In this document: one piece after another, positions 53,129-62,337 of the stretch
Layout: each line of letters starts with the position of its first letter
Numbering within the stretch: position 1 is the first letter of the stretch
NCBI GenBank assembly: GCA_900110395.1
Contig: FODP01000001.1
Location: 124,001 to 188,000 of the forward strand
Direction of reading: 5' to 3'
Source: Rhodospirillales bacterium URHD0017
GTDB taxonomy: Bacteria > Pseudomonadota > Alphaproteobacteria > Reyranellales > Reyranellaceae
Length of the DNA: 64,000 nt
Program-made: the position numbers and the translations under genes
The notes under the pieces: model-generated
What the model was told of the DNA's origin: nothing
The model's input: only the letters and a program-made list of their open reading frames with translations
The model's database searches: none

Positions 53129-54346
53129 TCAACAGGAGGTGACCTCCACCACAAGACGCGTTGACCGATCCTCACTGACTTGGTGGAATTGCGCGCGTAT
53201 GTGCGCCTCGACCGCATCGCGGACGTCGTTATGTGGGTGGCCGTAGCTGTTTTTGCCGGCAGCCGCATAACCAACCAACAAATGCGGCATCGCATTGAGC
53301 ACCAGGTCGCTGTGATTGTGCACCGAACCATGATGCGGCAGCATCAGCACGTTCGTTAGCGGCGTATAGCTGCGGTAAAACTTGAGAAAGCGCTGGCGGC
53401 GCCGCTGCCCGTCTAGATGCACGTCGCCTGTTAGCATCCAGCCGCCGACCTCCTGGTCCCACCAATCAAGATGATCGGGCTCGAACGACATCTCGAAATG
53501 CTCGGGTTTCCATGGCCCTGCGTAGAGCGTCATCGAGATCAGATTATGATCGAGCCACAACGCATCATAGCAGGTGCGCAATCGGTCTCGGACGTCCGCA
53601 TCCTTTGCCGCCTGTGCGAGTGCCTTCTTGTCGAGCGGCGTGCCAAACTCGTCCTCGAGTGCTTGGTCAAATGCCCGGATCAAGCGCGCAAACGGCGCAT
53701 GCACATAGGGAATAAACGCCCAGTTGAGCAGCGCGTTGGGCGTTGTTAGCAACATCGCTGCCCCCGGTGCGACCTGGCGCATGGCCGCACGCCGGCCGGT
53801 CGCCTGTGCGGTTGCATCGTCAACGGATGTCTTATGCGCATCAATTTTGGACGAGTCAGGCGTCCATTTGGTACGAATCTCGCCCTCACCGTCGCCGCCG
53901 GGTTCGCCAGGAAGGATCGGCCCGTCGCCGCCATCATCCTCATCACTGCCATTAACGAATGTGATCGTCTCGACGCCACGACTCCCGAACCATCCGGCAA
54001 GGTCGCCAACTGCTTCGATGAAGGTCCCCGTCAACGCGCCGCGAGCGCTGTCGCGCGCGATGGAAGCCAGAAGTACCGTCTCGCTCAAATAGGGCAGCAC
54101 CACCTCGCGCACGTTGCCCGCGAGAAGGAGCTTATCAATGCCACAAATATGGTCGCTGTCGAGATGTGACAGGAATAGCAAGTCGATATTGCCGCCCGCT
54201 GCCACCGCCGTGATTTCGCGCGAAAGTTCGCCGGGCTGATTGGAGCCGCAATCATAGATCCAGCGCAACGGCTTGGCGCCCATCGTCAACTCGCCGCAGA
54301 AAAGCCCACCCTGCCCAACCGCGTGCTGGACCATCTTCACCCGCAT
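53129..54346 (-). CDS. MBL-fold (metallo-beta-lactamase) hydrolase
   Basis: 405 residues from ATG 54346 (TTG 54349 adjoins). Metal motif FLSHLDSDHICG is a HxDxDH variant of the usual HxHxDH; later LTGDVHLDG supplies a metal Asp and LPHHGSVHNHSDLV supplies His ligands, as in ComEC-like MBL proteins. A variable acidic insertion (GSDEDDGGDGPILPGEPGG) lies between. It follows the Argonaute gene on the same strand after ~163 bases. Possibly a nuclease or phosphodiesterase. Confidence 0.75.
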   Translation of the reverse strand: MRVKMVQHAVGQGGLFCGELTMGAKPLRWIYDCGSNQPGELSREITAVAAGGNIDLLFLSHLDSDHICGIDKLLLAGNVREVVLPYLSETVLLASIARDSARGALTGTFIEAVGDLAGWFGSRGVETITFVNGSDEDDGGDGPILPGEPGGDGEGEIRTKWTPDSSKIDAHKTSVDDATAQATGRRAAMRQVAPGAAMLLTTPNALLNWAFIPYVHAPFARLIRAFDQALEDEFGTPLDKKALAQAAKDADVRDRLRTCYDALWLDHNLISMTLYAGPWKPEHFEMSFEPDHLDWWDQEVGGWMLTGDVHLDGQRRRQRFLKFYRSYTPLTNVLMLPHHGSVHNHSDLVLNAMPHLLVGYAAAGKNSYGHPHNDVRDAVEAHIRAQFHQVSEDRSTRLVVEVTSC

Positions 54347-54509
54347 CAATCAGTCTCGCTTGTTGGTTCGGTATCGACATAGCATGGGGATCGACTGTTG
54401 CAGCAATCGGGGTCGCCGAAGATTTCTTTCTGGGCGCTTGCTGGTCGAGCTTCCTGCCGCCGATTGGCGAGGTCGATTTTCGTTTGCGCGGGCACGGCGC
54501 ACGCCAATG

Positions 54510-55961
54510 TTACATGAATAAGCGATAGGGGTAGACGTTCCGTGGCAAGTCCGGGACGTTCGCGATCGTGCGGGCCAGTCTCTGCGAGTAGCGAATGGTG
54601 ACTGGCACCGGATCGTAGAGCGCGTCGTTGTTCCAATCCATCTTGGTCAGCGCCAGCGACTCATGAGCGGTCAGTTCGAGCGGGCCGCTGCCGGCATGAC
54701 GGATCAGCTGTAGCGGGCGAGGGATACTTTTCTTGCCCTGGTAGTAATCGCCCTTGGTCGAGACCTGGGGCGCATTGCCAGCAACCCAGAGCAGCGCGGA
54801 ATTGCCGGACCGCACCACCATCGTTCCCCGCGGCACCGGATAGCCTGACGGCTTGGTAGGGAACGTTGGGATACCAGACTCGATCAGCCAGACGCCGCGC
54901 CAGCTGGATGCCGAACTGACCTCGACGCATTCGACTTCCGGGACGCCAGCCAGCGCATCGAACGCCCCCTCTATCTCGCTGTCTTTGAAAGCCGTTGTCT
55001 TGTGGATGACCATTCGCTTGGGCAGGTTGCCGCCGTTGCGCCCCTGGTAGAGTGCGAGGCTGCGGGCAAGAACGGCGCGCATGTCGTCGCGACTCAGGAA
55101 CGGATTTCTGCGCGCCTCGGCGACGTCGGCCACGGGGTCTCGAGCTTCGAAGGCCACGAACTGCATGCCGCCGCCATCCATGTCGAACACCTGTGAACAG
55201 CATGTCACATAATGTGCATCACGCTGGTCGCCGCGCAGCGCATAGGCCAGCCCGATATAGGCCGTATCGGGCGGCACGCCCTTTAGCGGCGCCAGCTTCC
55301 ACGGCGTGCCGGCAGCCTTCACATAGAGGGCGGTCGCCAGCCGCCATGCGAGCGACGCCTTGTATGTGAAGGTGAAGGCCCGGTCGTTCAGCACCTGGGT
55401 CGGGATATTGAATTTGGCGCCCAGCGCCTTAAGCGCATCATGAGCATCGAAGAATTTGCCACGCGTGGCGGGGTTCCAAGCGTCCGGGAAGTGGACCAGC
55501 GCGACGTCGAACTCGTTGCGCACCATCTCCAGACGTCGGAGTGCTGCCTCCATTGCGAGGAAGAGCCGGGCTTGGCCATTGCCCTCGCCAGGCAGCTCCT
55601 GCAGATGCTCGGGCCACTTGATGTGGGCGTCGCGTGGTGCCGACTCCAGCGCCACATGGAAGAGCCGCTCGAAGCCCGGATATTGCGGGACATATTCGGT
55701 CCTGTCGGAAGGTCGATGCACGTTGCGCAGCAACAGCATCAACTCGCCGCGCCGCCTGAAGGCGCTTTCCGGACCCACGGTCGCGATCCGCACGCGCGAC
55801 GTAAAGCCGCCGAATGACCCTTTCGAGTAGGGGCCGAAGTTTGCAAGCCCTCTGAGCGGATGGACGTCGATGTGCGTCGCGTCCGATGGCGAGAAGGAGA
55901 GGTGCGGCTCGTCCAGCAGCGTGAATGGCGGAAGCTTCGTCATTAGGGCAGGGCTGTTCAT
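54510..55961 (-). CDS. Short prokaryotic Argonaute (MID-PIWI)
   Basis: 483 residues from ATG 55961; start overlaps the SIR2-APAZ stop by one base (TGATG). MID half: FDVALVHFPDAWN and LGAKFNIPTQVLNDRAFTF. PIWI half: DTAYIGLAYALRGDQRD, where the first catalytic Asp of the DEDX tetrad is Ala, and KRMVIHKTTAFKDSEIEGAF (about residues 316-335), matching the 'VVHKTSRF' block. It ends VYPYRLFM. No N or PAZ domain: typical short pAgo, catalytically dead, guide-dependent target binder. Confidence 0.88.
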   Translation of the reverse strand: MNSPALMTKLPPFTLLDEPHLSFSPSDATHIDVHPLRGLANFGPYSKGSFGGFTSRVRIATVGPESAFRRRGELMLLLRNVHRPSDRTEYVPQYPGFERLFHVALESAPRDAHIKWPEHLQELPGEGNGQARLFLAMEAALRRLEMVRNEFDVALVHFPDAWNPATRGKFFDAHDALKALGAKFNIPTQVLNDRAFTFTYKASLAWRLATALYVKAAGTPWKLAPLKGVPPDTAYIGLAYALRGDQRDAHYVTCCSQVFDMDGGGMQFVAFEARDPVADVAEARRNPFLSRDDMRAVLARSLALYQGRNGGNLPKRMVIHKTTAFKDSEIEGAFDALAGVPEVECVEVSSASSWRGVWLIESGIPTFPTKPSGYPVPRGTMVVRSGNSALLWVAGNAPQVSTKGDYYQGKKSIPRPLQLIRHAGSGPLELTAHESLALTKMDWNNDALYDPVPVTIRYSQRLARTIANVPDLPRNVYPYRLFM

Positions 55962-57880
55962 CACGTGGTCCTGTCGAAATAGACGTGGTGATGAGCCGGG
56001 CGACTCCAACCCGTGACCGGCGACACTTCGAAAACGGCATTGATCCCGACGCCGTCCTCCAGCCTGAAAGCTCGCCTCGTTCCGCCACTTGTGTTGGCCA
56101 GAAGCTGCGCCCAGGCATTTATAATGGCTGCCCAGTTCCGATTGTAACGCTGTGCCCAGCGTTCCCGACGCCAGTCGCCCGCCGGATCGCCACCATGGTC
56201 AGGGCGCCCACCCATCGGATTCGCATTTGGGGCGTCCAGGTGCTCCGGGGCGCTGCCCTGGGGCACCTCGGGCCGCGGAATTTGCACGAAAGTGTACGGC
56301 TCGAAGCCGCACCACCAGCGCCCGTCAACTAACTCTAGCTTCAGGAATACGCCTTCCTGAAATGGAAATCCGAGGCCCGGAACGGTGCCGGTCAGGTCGG
56401 TGTTATAGGCTTTACGAAGGTTCGACAGCACCTCCGCGTCTCGGCGAATCCGTCCGGGATCGTGGCCTTCGCGCGGCGCGGCGATAACGAGGGAATGTCC
56501 GGCGCGCTTGTAGCGCGGTATAAGCGGAAGGCGCCCTGCCAGGCCCCTGACCAATGCGTCATAGAGGAGGCCCATCGCCCAGCTGTTGGCGACCGGATCC
56601 AGTTTGATCTCGCCATCGAGCGTCGCTCCGAGTGGTGCAAGCGCATCGAGGATCTCCTGATCTCTACCGAAGGCTGCCAGTTCTCGCCCGTTTGCCGCGA
56701 CCGTCGCCCTGACCCCTTTTTCCTTCAGTAGCCCTCGGACGGCGGGAGAGGTTGTGTGCTGCGCAAGCTGCATGCGCCGGGCGGTGCGCGGCATCTCTTT
56801 GATTAGAAGCGCGGAATAGCGCAGGACGGGAAAGACTCGGGCCTCGGCACTCGGCAGCCGCACCGGCACCAAGCGTGGTGTCGGGCGCCCCTCCATCACC
56901 CAATCGACGAGTGGCTTGGGCAAGTCGGTCGTTTTGATGATGTCGGAGGCCAATTCGTCGAAGGTCGCACACTCGACGACAGCCACATCCACACCGGCAA
57001 GCTGCGCCCGATTCAGGAATTCCGTGACAGTGGGCAGCAAGCGCAAGGCCGACGAAGTGAGCCAGTACAGTCCATTAGGGAACGGCGATGACGTGTCGAG
57101 GACGGAGGCCAGAGCCTCCATGATCGAGGCGTCACGACCGCTATAGCCGACAAAGACCATTCCGAATCGCTTGCCGGCTTCCACCAGTACATGCCGCATT
57201 CGGGCATCCTGCTCCTCCAATTCCGATCCCGTATTCTTGATCGCGATCGACTGATAATCGCCATGAAGCTTCGCGACCAACGGCCAGTCCGCCTCATTGA
57301 GGCAGCGCATGGCTCGGTCGGCGGAATCGATCGCCGCCACGGTTGGCCGGTACTGCTCGGCGCCGGGCAGGATCGCGTTTGCCAAAAGCGCCGTCTCCTC
57401 AATCAGCGGATCGAAGTTCGTCGTGAATACGCAGTCTACCTTGCGTGCTGCCATCAGGCTGCCGAGCACCCTATGCCCAAAACAGGGCGTGCCCTTGGAG
57501 ATCGCGTCGTCGATATATTGCCGACGATGCCGGGGCTGCGGGTACACCGCCTCGAAGGCCTCGGCATATTCCGTCGGATCGCCATCGGGTGGCAGCAGCG
57601 ACGTTTGTCGGAAGAAGGCATCGATCCTATCGATCCAGATTGGATCAGCTGTATCGATCTCCCGTTTCAACAGGTTCGTCTCGCGGCAAAAGATCTGCGT
57701 CTTGAAATCCCGGATCATGGCATAGCCGGTCGGAATGCCGGAGGCGGCCGATGCGCCAGCACCGAGGAACCATGCCACCAGCTTCGGCCTGAGATCGAAG
57801 GCGGTCGCGAACTGCGCGGCGGACGTCGTCGGGATGAGATTGATGATGTTGTTCCTTCGACCTACTCGAAAGGTAATCAT
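55961..57880 (-). CDS. SIR2-APAZ protein (SPARSA effector)
   Basis: 639 residues from ATG 57880. SIR2 domain: VAWFLGAGASAASGIPTG (res 36-52), FTTNFDPLIEE (Asn155), AKLHGDYQ (His206) and FVGYSGRDASIME (243-255), the NAD+-hydrolysing site. C-terminal APAZ domain from about residue 430 (PGLGFPFQEGVFLKLELVDG, RWAQRYNRNWAAIINAW). With the adjacent short pAgo it forms a SPARSA-type system: on sensing invader nucleic acid the complex depletes NAD+ and kills or stalls the cell. It is the first gene of the unit; A/T-rich upstream sequence may be the promoter. Confidence 0.88.
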   Translation of the reverse strand: MITFRVGRRNNIINLIPTTSAAQFATAFDLRPKLVAWFLGAGASAASGIPTGYAMIRDFKTQIFCRETNLLKREIDTADPIWIDRIDAFFRQTSLLPPDGDPTEYAEAFEAVYPQPRHRRQYIDDAISKGTPCFGHRVLGSLMAARKVDCVFTTNFDPLIEETALLANAILPGAEQYRPTVAAIDSADRAMRCLNEADWPLVAKLHGDYQSIAIKNTGSELEEQDARMRHVLVEAGKRFGMVFVGYSGRDASIMEALASVLDTSSPFPNGLYWLTSSALRLLPTVTEFLNRAQLAGVDVAVVECATFDELASDIIKTTDLPKPLVDWVMEGRPTPRLVPVRLPSAEARVFPVLRYSALLIKEMPRTARRMQLAQHTTSPAVRGLLKEKGVRATVAANGRELAAFGRDQEILDALAPLGATLDGEIKLDPVANSWAMGLLYDALVRGLAGRLPLIPRYKRAGHSLVIAAPREGHDPGRIRRDAEVLSNLRKAYNTDLTGTVPGLGFPFQEGVFLKLELVDGRWWCGFEPYTFVQIPRPEVPQGSAPEHLDAPNANPMGGRPDHGGDPAGDWRRERWAQRYNRNWAAIINAWAQLLANTSGGTRRAFRLEDGVGINAVFEVSPVTGWSRPAHHHVYFDRTT

Positions 57881-58132
57881 ATTTGGAAACGGTGGAATTC
57901 CGTAAAGGCATTTTAATCAATCTGACCAGTTATTCTTTAGGATCGGACTTTGCGGTATACTTGCGGCCACGCGTGCTGCCGCTCCTGTCAGAGTTAACGC
58001 TGGGCCGAGCGCCGCGCCCAGCCAGAATTTTCTCTATGGCCACCGTGGTTTGTCCGGAAGGTCTCCGCGATGGTGCGCCCGGGTTGCCATTGCGTACACA
58101 GCCACGCCGGCAGCGGCAAAGCCCGAGGCCGC

Positions 58133-58966
58133 CTAGTACGGCGTCACCCACCGGCTCTCGAGCCCTTCCTCGATGCGGCGGTGCCGCGCCTTGATCACGT
58201 CGCGCGGCACGGCGCTCACGAAGGCGTAGAAGGTCCTGGTGCGGATCGCTTCGATCACCCGCTCGCCGACCAGCTTCGGGTTGATGCCCGTCCGCGCCAG
58301 GCGTTCGGCCATGACCGCCTCTGCGTCCGGACGCAGCTCAGGCCCGCCGAGGTGATCGGGACGGTGGCGTGCGCCCTGGGCCAGGTTGGTGGCGATCGGG
58401 CCGGGGCAGAGCGCGGTCACGCCGACATTGGCGCCTTCGAGCTCGTGCTCCAACGCCTCCGTGAGCGACAGCACCGCGTACTTGCTCATCGAATACGGGC
58501 CCTGATTGGTGCCGCGGCGGTTCTGCGTGGCGGCGACCGAGGCGGTGTTGACGACGTGCCCGGCCTCGCCGTGCTTCAGGATCGCCGGCACGAAGTGGCG
58601 GATGCCGTGGATGACGCCCCAGATGTTGACGCCGATGACGAAGGCCCAGTCGGCCACCGGCACATCCACCAGCTTCGTGCCGTGCATCGGCACGCCGGCA
58701 TTGTTGCAGGCGATGTGGAGCTTTCCGAAGCGGCGCTCCGCCTCGGCCAGCGCGTCGATCACCGACTGCTCGCGGGTGACGTCGATCCTGACCGGCAGCA
58801 CCTGCTTGTTGGTGCCGGAGAGCGCGTGCGCGGCCTGCTCGACCGCGTCCTTCTCGATGTCGGCCATCACCACGTTGGCGCCGGCTTCGGCCAGCGCCGT
58901 GGCGATGCCGAGGCCGATGCCGGAGGCGGCGCCGGTGACGATGGCTGTCTTGCCGGAAATCTCCAT
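58133..58966 (-). CDS. Short-chain dehydrogenase/reductase (SDR)
   Basis: 277 residues from ATG 58966. Classical SDR: TAIVTGAASGIGLGIATALA (TGxxxGIG), MADIEKDAVE, LHIACNNAGVPMHG (NNAG), VVNTASVAATQ and catalytic YSMSK (Tyr, Lys). Substrate unknown. Divergent from the MDR gene at 59179. Confidence 0.9.
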   Translation of the reverse strand: MEISGKTAIVTGAASGIGLGIATALAEAGANVVMADIEKDAVEQAAHALSGTNKQVLPVRIDVTREQSVIDALAEAERRFGKLHIACNNAGVPMHGTKLVDVPVADWAFVIGVNIWGVIHGIRHFVPAILKHGEAGHVVNTASVAATQNRRGTNQGPYSMSKYAVLSLTEALEHELEGANVGVTALCPGPIATNLAQGARHRPDHLGGPELRPDAEAVMAERLARTGINPKLVGERVIEAIRTRTFYAFVSAVPRDVIKARHRRIEEGLESRWVTPY

Positions 58967-59178
58967 GGCGGATGGCCTCCAGGGGCGTTGTCGCAGGGGT
59001 GTCGCGGCGCGGCCGTTGCACCGCCCATGCTAGACGAAGGGCTCTCATGGTCCCGAAACGCCGCGATGGTGCGGCAATCTGGGAATCTTGCCCATGCTCC
59101 CGGCATTATATGTCGCACGAGCTCTTTATCGGTGGAACATATCCGGCAAAGAGACAAACGACCGAGGAGACAATCCAC

Positions 59179-60096
59179 ATGAAGGCAATCGTGGTAACGG
59201 ACCAGGCCGCGGGATTGGCCGGGATGAAGCTGACCGAGCGGCCCGAGCCGCCGGCAGCGATAAACGACGTCATCGTTCAGGTTCATGCATCGGGATTCGT
59301 CCCGACTGAGATGGAGTGGCCCTCGACCTGGACCGATCGCCGCAACCGTGACCGGACACCGTCCATCCCCGGCCACGAGCTGGCCGGCGTGGTCACCGCT
59401 CTCGGCTACGGCACGACCGGCCTGTCGGTAGGACAGCGCGTGTTCGGCCTCGCCGACTGGCATCGCGACGGCACCCTGGCGGAGTATGTGGCCATGGAGG
59501 CCCGCAACCTCGCGCCGTTGCCGGGCGACGTCGATTTCACGGTGGGCGCGAGCCTGCCGATCTCGGGCCTCACCGCGTGGCAGGGACTGTTCCAGCACGG
59601 CCGTCTTCAGTCGGGGCAGAGCGTCCTGGCGCACGGCGCTGCAGGCGCCGTCGGTTCGATGGTGACGCAACTCGCGCGCGAGGCTGGCGCGTATGTCATC
59701 GGCACCGGACGCGCGGCCGACCGTCAGAAGGCGCTCGACTTCGGCGCGAAGGAGTTCGTCGACCTCGACAACGACACGCTGGAAGACGTCGGCGGCGTCG
59801 ATCTGGTGTTCGATGTCATCGGCGGCGACATCGGCAAGCGGTCCGCCCGTCTGATTCGAGCCGGAGGGACACTGGTGTCCGTCGTCGGGCCGCCCGTGCC
59901 GCGGCCCGACGACGGCCTGGCGATCGACTTCGTCGTGGAGACCGATCGTGCCCAACTGGTTGAGATCGTCCAGCGGGTGCGGGACGGACGGCTGCGGACG
60001 AACATCGGCAACATCTCGACCCTCGACGATGCCGTCGCCGCCTTGAACCCGACCGAGCGACGCAGGGGGAAGACGATCATCCGCATTCGTCCGTGA
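59179..60096 (+). CDS. MDR-family NADP(H) oxidoreductase (quinone reductase-like)
   Basis: 305 residues from ATG 59179 with GAGGAG about 10 bases upstream. MKAIVVTDQAAGLAGMKLTE opens a GroES-like part with IPGHELAGVVTALGYGTTGL; the Rossmann part has SVLAHGAAGAVGSMVTQLAR and VIGTGRAADRQKALDFGAKE. No structural-zinc Cys cluster, so a zinc-independent quinone/enoyl reductase. Divergent promoter shared with the SDR gene. Confidence 0.88.
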   Translation: MKAIVVTDQAAGLAGMKLTERPEPPAAINDVIVQVHASGFVPTEMEWPSTWTDRRNRDRTPSIPGHELAGVVTALGYGTTGLSVGQRVFGLADWHRDGTLAEYVAMEARNLAPLPGDVDFTVGASLPISGLTAWQGLFQHGRLQSGQSVLAHGAAGAVGSMVTQLAREAGAYVIGTGRAADRQKALDFGAKEFVDLDNDTLEDVGGVDLVFDVIGGDIGKRSARLIRAGGTLVSVVGPPVPRPDDGLAIDFVVETDRAQLVEIVQRVRDGRLRTNIGNISTLDDAVAALNPTERRRGKTIIRIRP

Positions 60097-60165
60097 GGGC
60101 CGCCACCGCATTGTGCAGGTCGGCATCGCCGACCGGCTGGCGAGCGTTTCGCAAGCGCCGGCGCC

Positions 60166-61071
60166 TCAATTTGTCCGGTGCTTGGCGGCTATCTGACGAA
60201 GCTCCGCGATCACCAGCCTGATCGACGGAGACAGGTCGGCGTGCCGGCGGCTGATGATGCCCGCCTCGCGGCGAAACCGCAGCGCCTCGTGATCGACGGC
60301 GACCACGCCGTGCGCTTCCCTCTCCGCCAGGATCTGCGTGGTCGTAAGGCCGAGGCAGTCGGTCATCCTGAGCGCCGCGAGGATGAGAGAAAGCGAATCG
60401 GCTTCCACGGCCGGCGTTGGTTCCGGGAACCCCGCCTGCATGAAGGCGCGCGCGAGTCGCTGGCGCACCAGCTCCTGCGGGCCGGGGAGCACCCAGCGCT
60501 GCGCGGCATAATCGGCCAGGGTGCGGTTCCGCTTGCGCAGGAGCGGATGATCACGGCGGGCGACGACGCGGATGACGTCGCTCGTCAGTCGCAGGAAACG
60601 CAGGTCCGGATCGATCCGGTTGTCCGGCAGGGCGCCGACCACGACATCGAGCTCGCCAAGACGCAGGCGGCCGATCAGCTCGTCGGGAAATGCCGTGTCG
60701 ACCGTGAAGCGGATATTCGGATGCCGGCCCATGATGCGCGACACCGTCGCCGGCAGATGCCGGCTCAGCCAGGAAGGGCCCGCCCCGATGCGCGCGTGAC
60801 CCCATTTTCCGTCGGCAATCCCGACCACCTCGGCCTGCGCATCGGCAAGCTGCGTCTCGACCAGCCTGGCGTGCCGGGCAAGTACGCGGCCCGCCTCGGT
60901 GAGCTCGATGCCGCGTCCCCGCCGATGGTAGAGCCGCACGGCGAGCGTCCGTTGCAGCCGGTGCATGCTCTTGGACAGGCCGGGCTGGGTGATGTTCATC
61001 GCCTCGGCGGCCTGGCTGAGGTTGAGCCGATCGGCGACGGCGCGAAAGAGCTGAAGCTGCCGATGGTCCAT
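60166..61071 (-). CDS. LysR-family transcription regulator
   Basis: 301 residues from ATG 61071. N-terminal winged HTH: MDHRQLQLFRAVADRLNLSQ then AEAMNITQPGLSKSMHRLQR; C-terminal periplasmic-binding-like co-inducer domain with IRFTVDTAFPDELIGRLRLG, DVVVGALPDNRIDPDLRFL. Divergent from the Fbp-type transporter at 61225 across ~150 bases, which likely holds its operator; it presumably controls that transporter. Confidence 0.93.
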   Translation of the reverse strand: MDHRQLQLFRAVADRLNLSQAAEAMNITQPGLSKSMHRLQRTLAVRLYHRRGRGIELTEAGRVLARHARLVETQLADAQAEVVGIADGKWGHARIGAGPSWLSRHLPATVSRIMGRHPNIRFTVDTAFPDELIGRLRLGELDVVVGALPDNRIDPDLRFLRLTSDVIRVVARRDHPLLRKRNRTLADYAAQRWVLPGPQELVRQRLARAFMQAGFPEPTPAVEADSLSLILAALRMTDCLGLTTTQILAEREAHGVVAVDHEALRFRREAGIISRRHADLSPSIRLVIAELRQIAAKHRTN

Positions 61072-61224
61072 GATATGTCCTCGCAGTCATATTTAGAGCT
61101 ACTCTTGGTCAATTGCCGGGCCCGGGCAAGAGCGTCACCATTCTGCGGGGAGTGCGCGCCAACACTGCACCCGCAACAAGAACAGGCAGGCCCCAGCGCT
61201 GCCGGGATCGACAGGGAGGGGGAC

Positions 61225-62310
61225 ATGCGAATTGGACGTCGCTCGGTTCTCGAAGGTTTCGCCGCCGGTTCCTCGGTCACGATACTCGGAACGGGCACGA
61301 TTCTCGGATCGGGGCTCGGATCGCGCGCCTTCGCCCAGGCGGCCGGCCCCGCCGAGGCGTCGCAGATCGACGTCGCCAAGGCGAAAGCCGAGGGCAAGGT
61401 TGTTCTCTATACCAGCCTCGACACGAAGATCGTCGATGCCGTCATCGCGCCGTTCAAGGAGAAGTACGGCATCAACGTCGAGTATTTCCGCGGCGGCGCC
61501 TCGGACGTTGCATCCAAGGTCCTGGCCGAGGCCGACGCCGGCCGCGCCGAGGTCGACATGGTCGACGCCTCGGACCTCGCCGCGCTGCTCTTGATGAAGG
61601 ATCGCAAGCTGCTGAAGCCCTTCAAGTCGGACGCGAGCGGCGCGATCGCCGCCAACTTGCGCGATCCGGACGGCACCTGGATCACCGATCGCCTGACCCA
61701 GGCGGTGATCCAGTACAACACCCGGGAGTTCGGCGCGAACCCGCCGAAAAGCTGGGCGGATCTCGGCGGGTCGCCGTGGAAAGGGCGGCTGGTCTTCTTC
61801 TCGAGCGCCACCGGCGACGGCGCGCCGCGCATCTATACCCTGGCGAAGCATCTCGGATGGGACCTGGTGAAGGCGCTGGCGGCAACCAAGCCGCTGCGCG
61901 TGCAGAGCCCGCAGGTCCTCACCCAGGTTCTCGAACGCGGCGAGCGCGGCGCGGGTTTTCTGCAGAACGACAACATCGCCTGGCGCTCGAAAGAGCAGGG
62001 CAAGCCGACCGACTATCTCTTTCCCGCCGAAGGCGTGCCGACCGAGCTCGGCGCCTGCGGATTGCTGGCCCGTTCTTCGCGGCCGCACGCTGCGGCACTG
62101 TTCTTCGAATGGTGGATGAGTCCGCAAGGGCAGGCGATCCTCGTCGAGGGCGGCAAGTACTCGAGCCGCACCGACGTCGCACCGCCGACCGGCAGCCCGC
62201 CCTTGTCGAAGCTGAAGCTGCTGACGCTCGATCCCGTGGAATACAAGAAGGACCGGGCCAAAATTCTCGATCAGATGACCGCGATCTTCGGCGGCGAATG
62301 GGGCAGCTGA
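61225..62310 (+). CDS. ABC transporter substrate-binding protein, Fe(III)/Fbp-like
   Basis: 361 residues from ATG 61225 with GGGAGGGGGAC upstream. Tat signal MRIGRRSVLEGFAAGSSVTI, ending near RAFAQ. Mature: KVVLYTSLDTKIVDAVIAPF, KYGINVEYFRGGASDVASKV, LNIDSYNTR-type segment VIQYNTREFGANPPKSWADL and FFEWWMSPQGQAILVEGGKY. The pattern is that of family 1 iron/thiamine binding proteins. Pair with the permease downstream. Ligand not decided. Confidence 0.9.
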   Translation: MRIGRRSVLEGFAAGSSVTILGTGTILGSGLGSRAFAQAAGPAEASQIDVAKAKAEGKVVLYTSLDTKIVDAVIAPFKEKYGINVEYFRGGASDVASKVLAEADAGRAEVDMVDASDLAALLLMKDRKLLKPFKSDASGAIAANLRDPDGTWITDRLTQAVIQYNTREFGANPPKSWADLGGSPWKGRLVFFSSATGDGAPRIYTLAKHLGWDLVKALAATKPLRVQSPQVLTQVLERGERGAGFLQNDNIAWRSKEQGKPTDYLFPAEGVPTELGACGLLARSSRPHAAALFFEWWMSPQGQAILVEGGKYSSRTDVAPPTGSPPLSKLKLLTLDPVEYKKDRAKILDQMTAIFGGEWGS

Positions 62311-62337
62311 GATTGGCCCGGCGTCAGGAGGAGTGAG

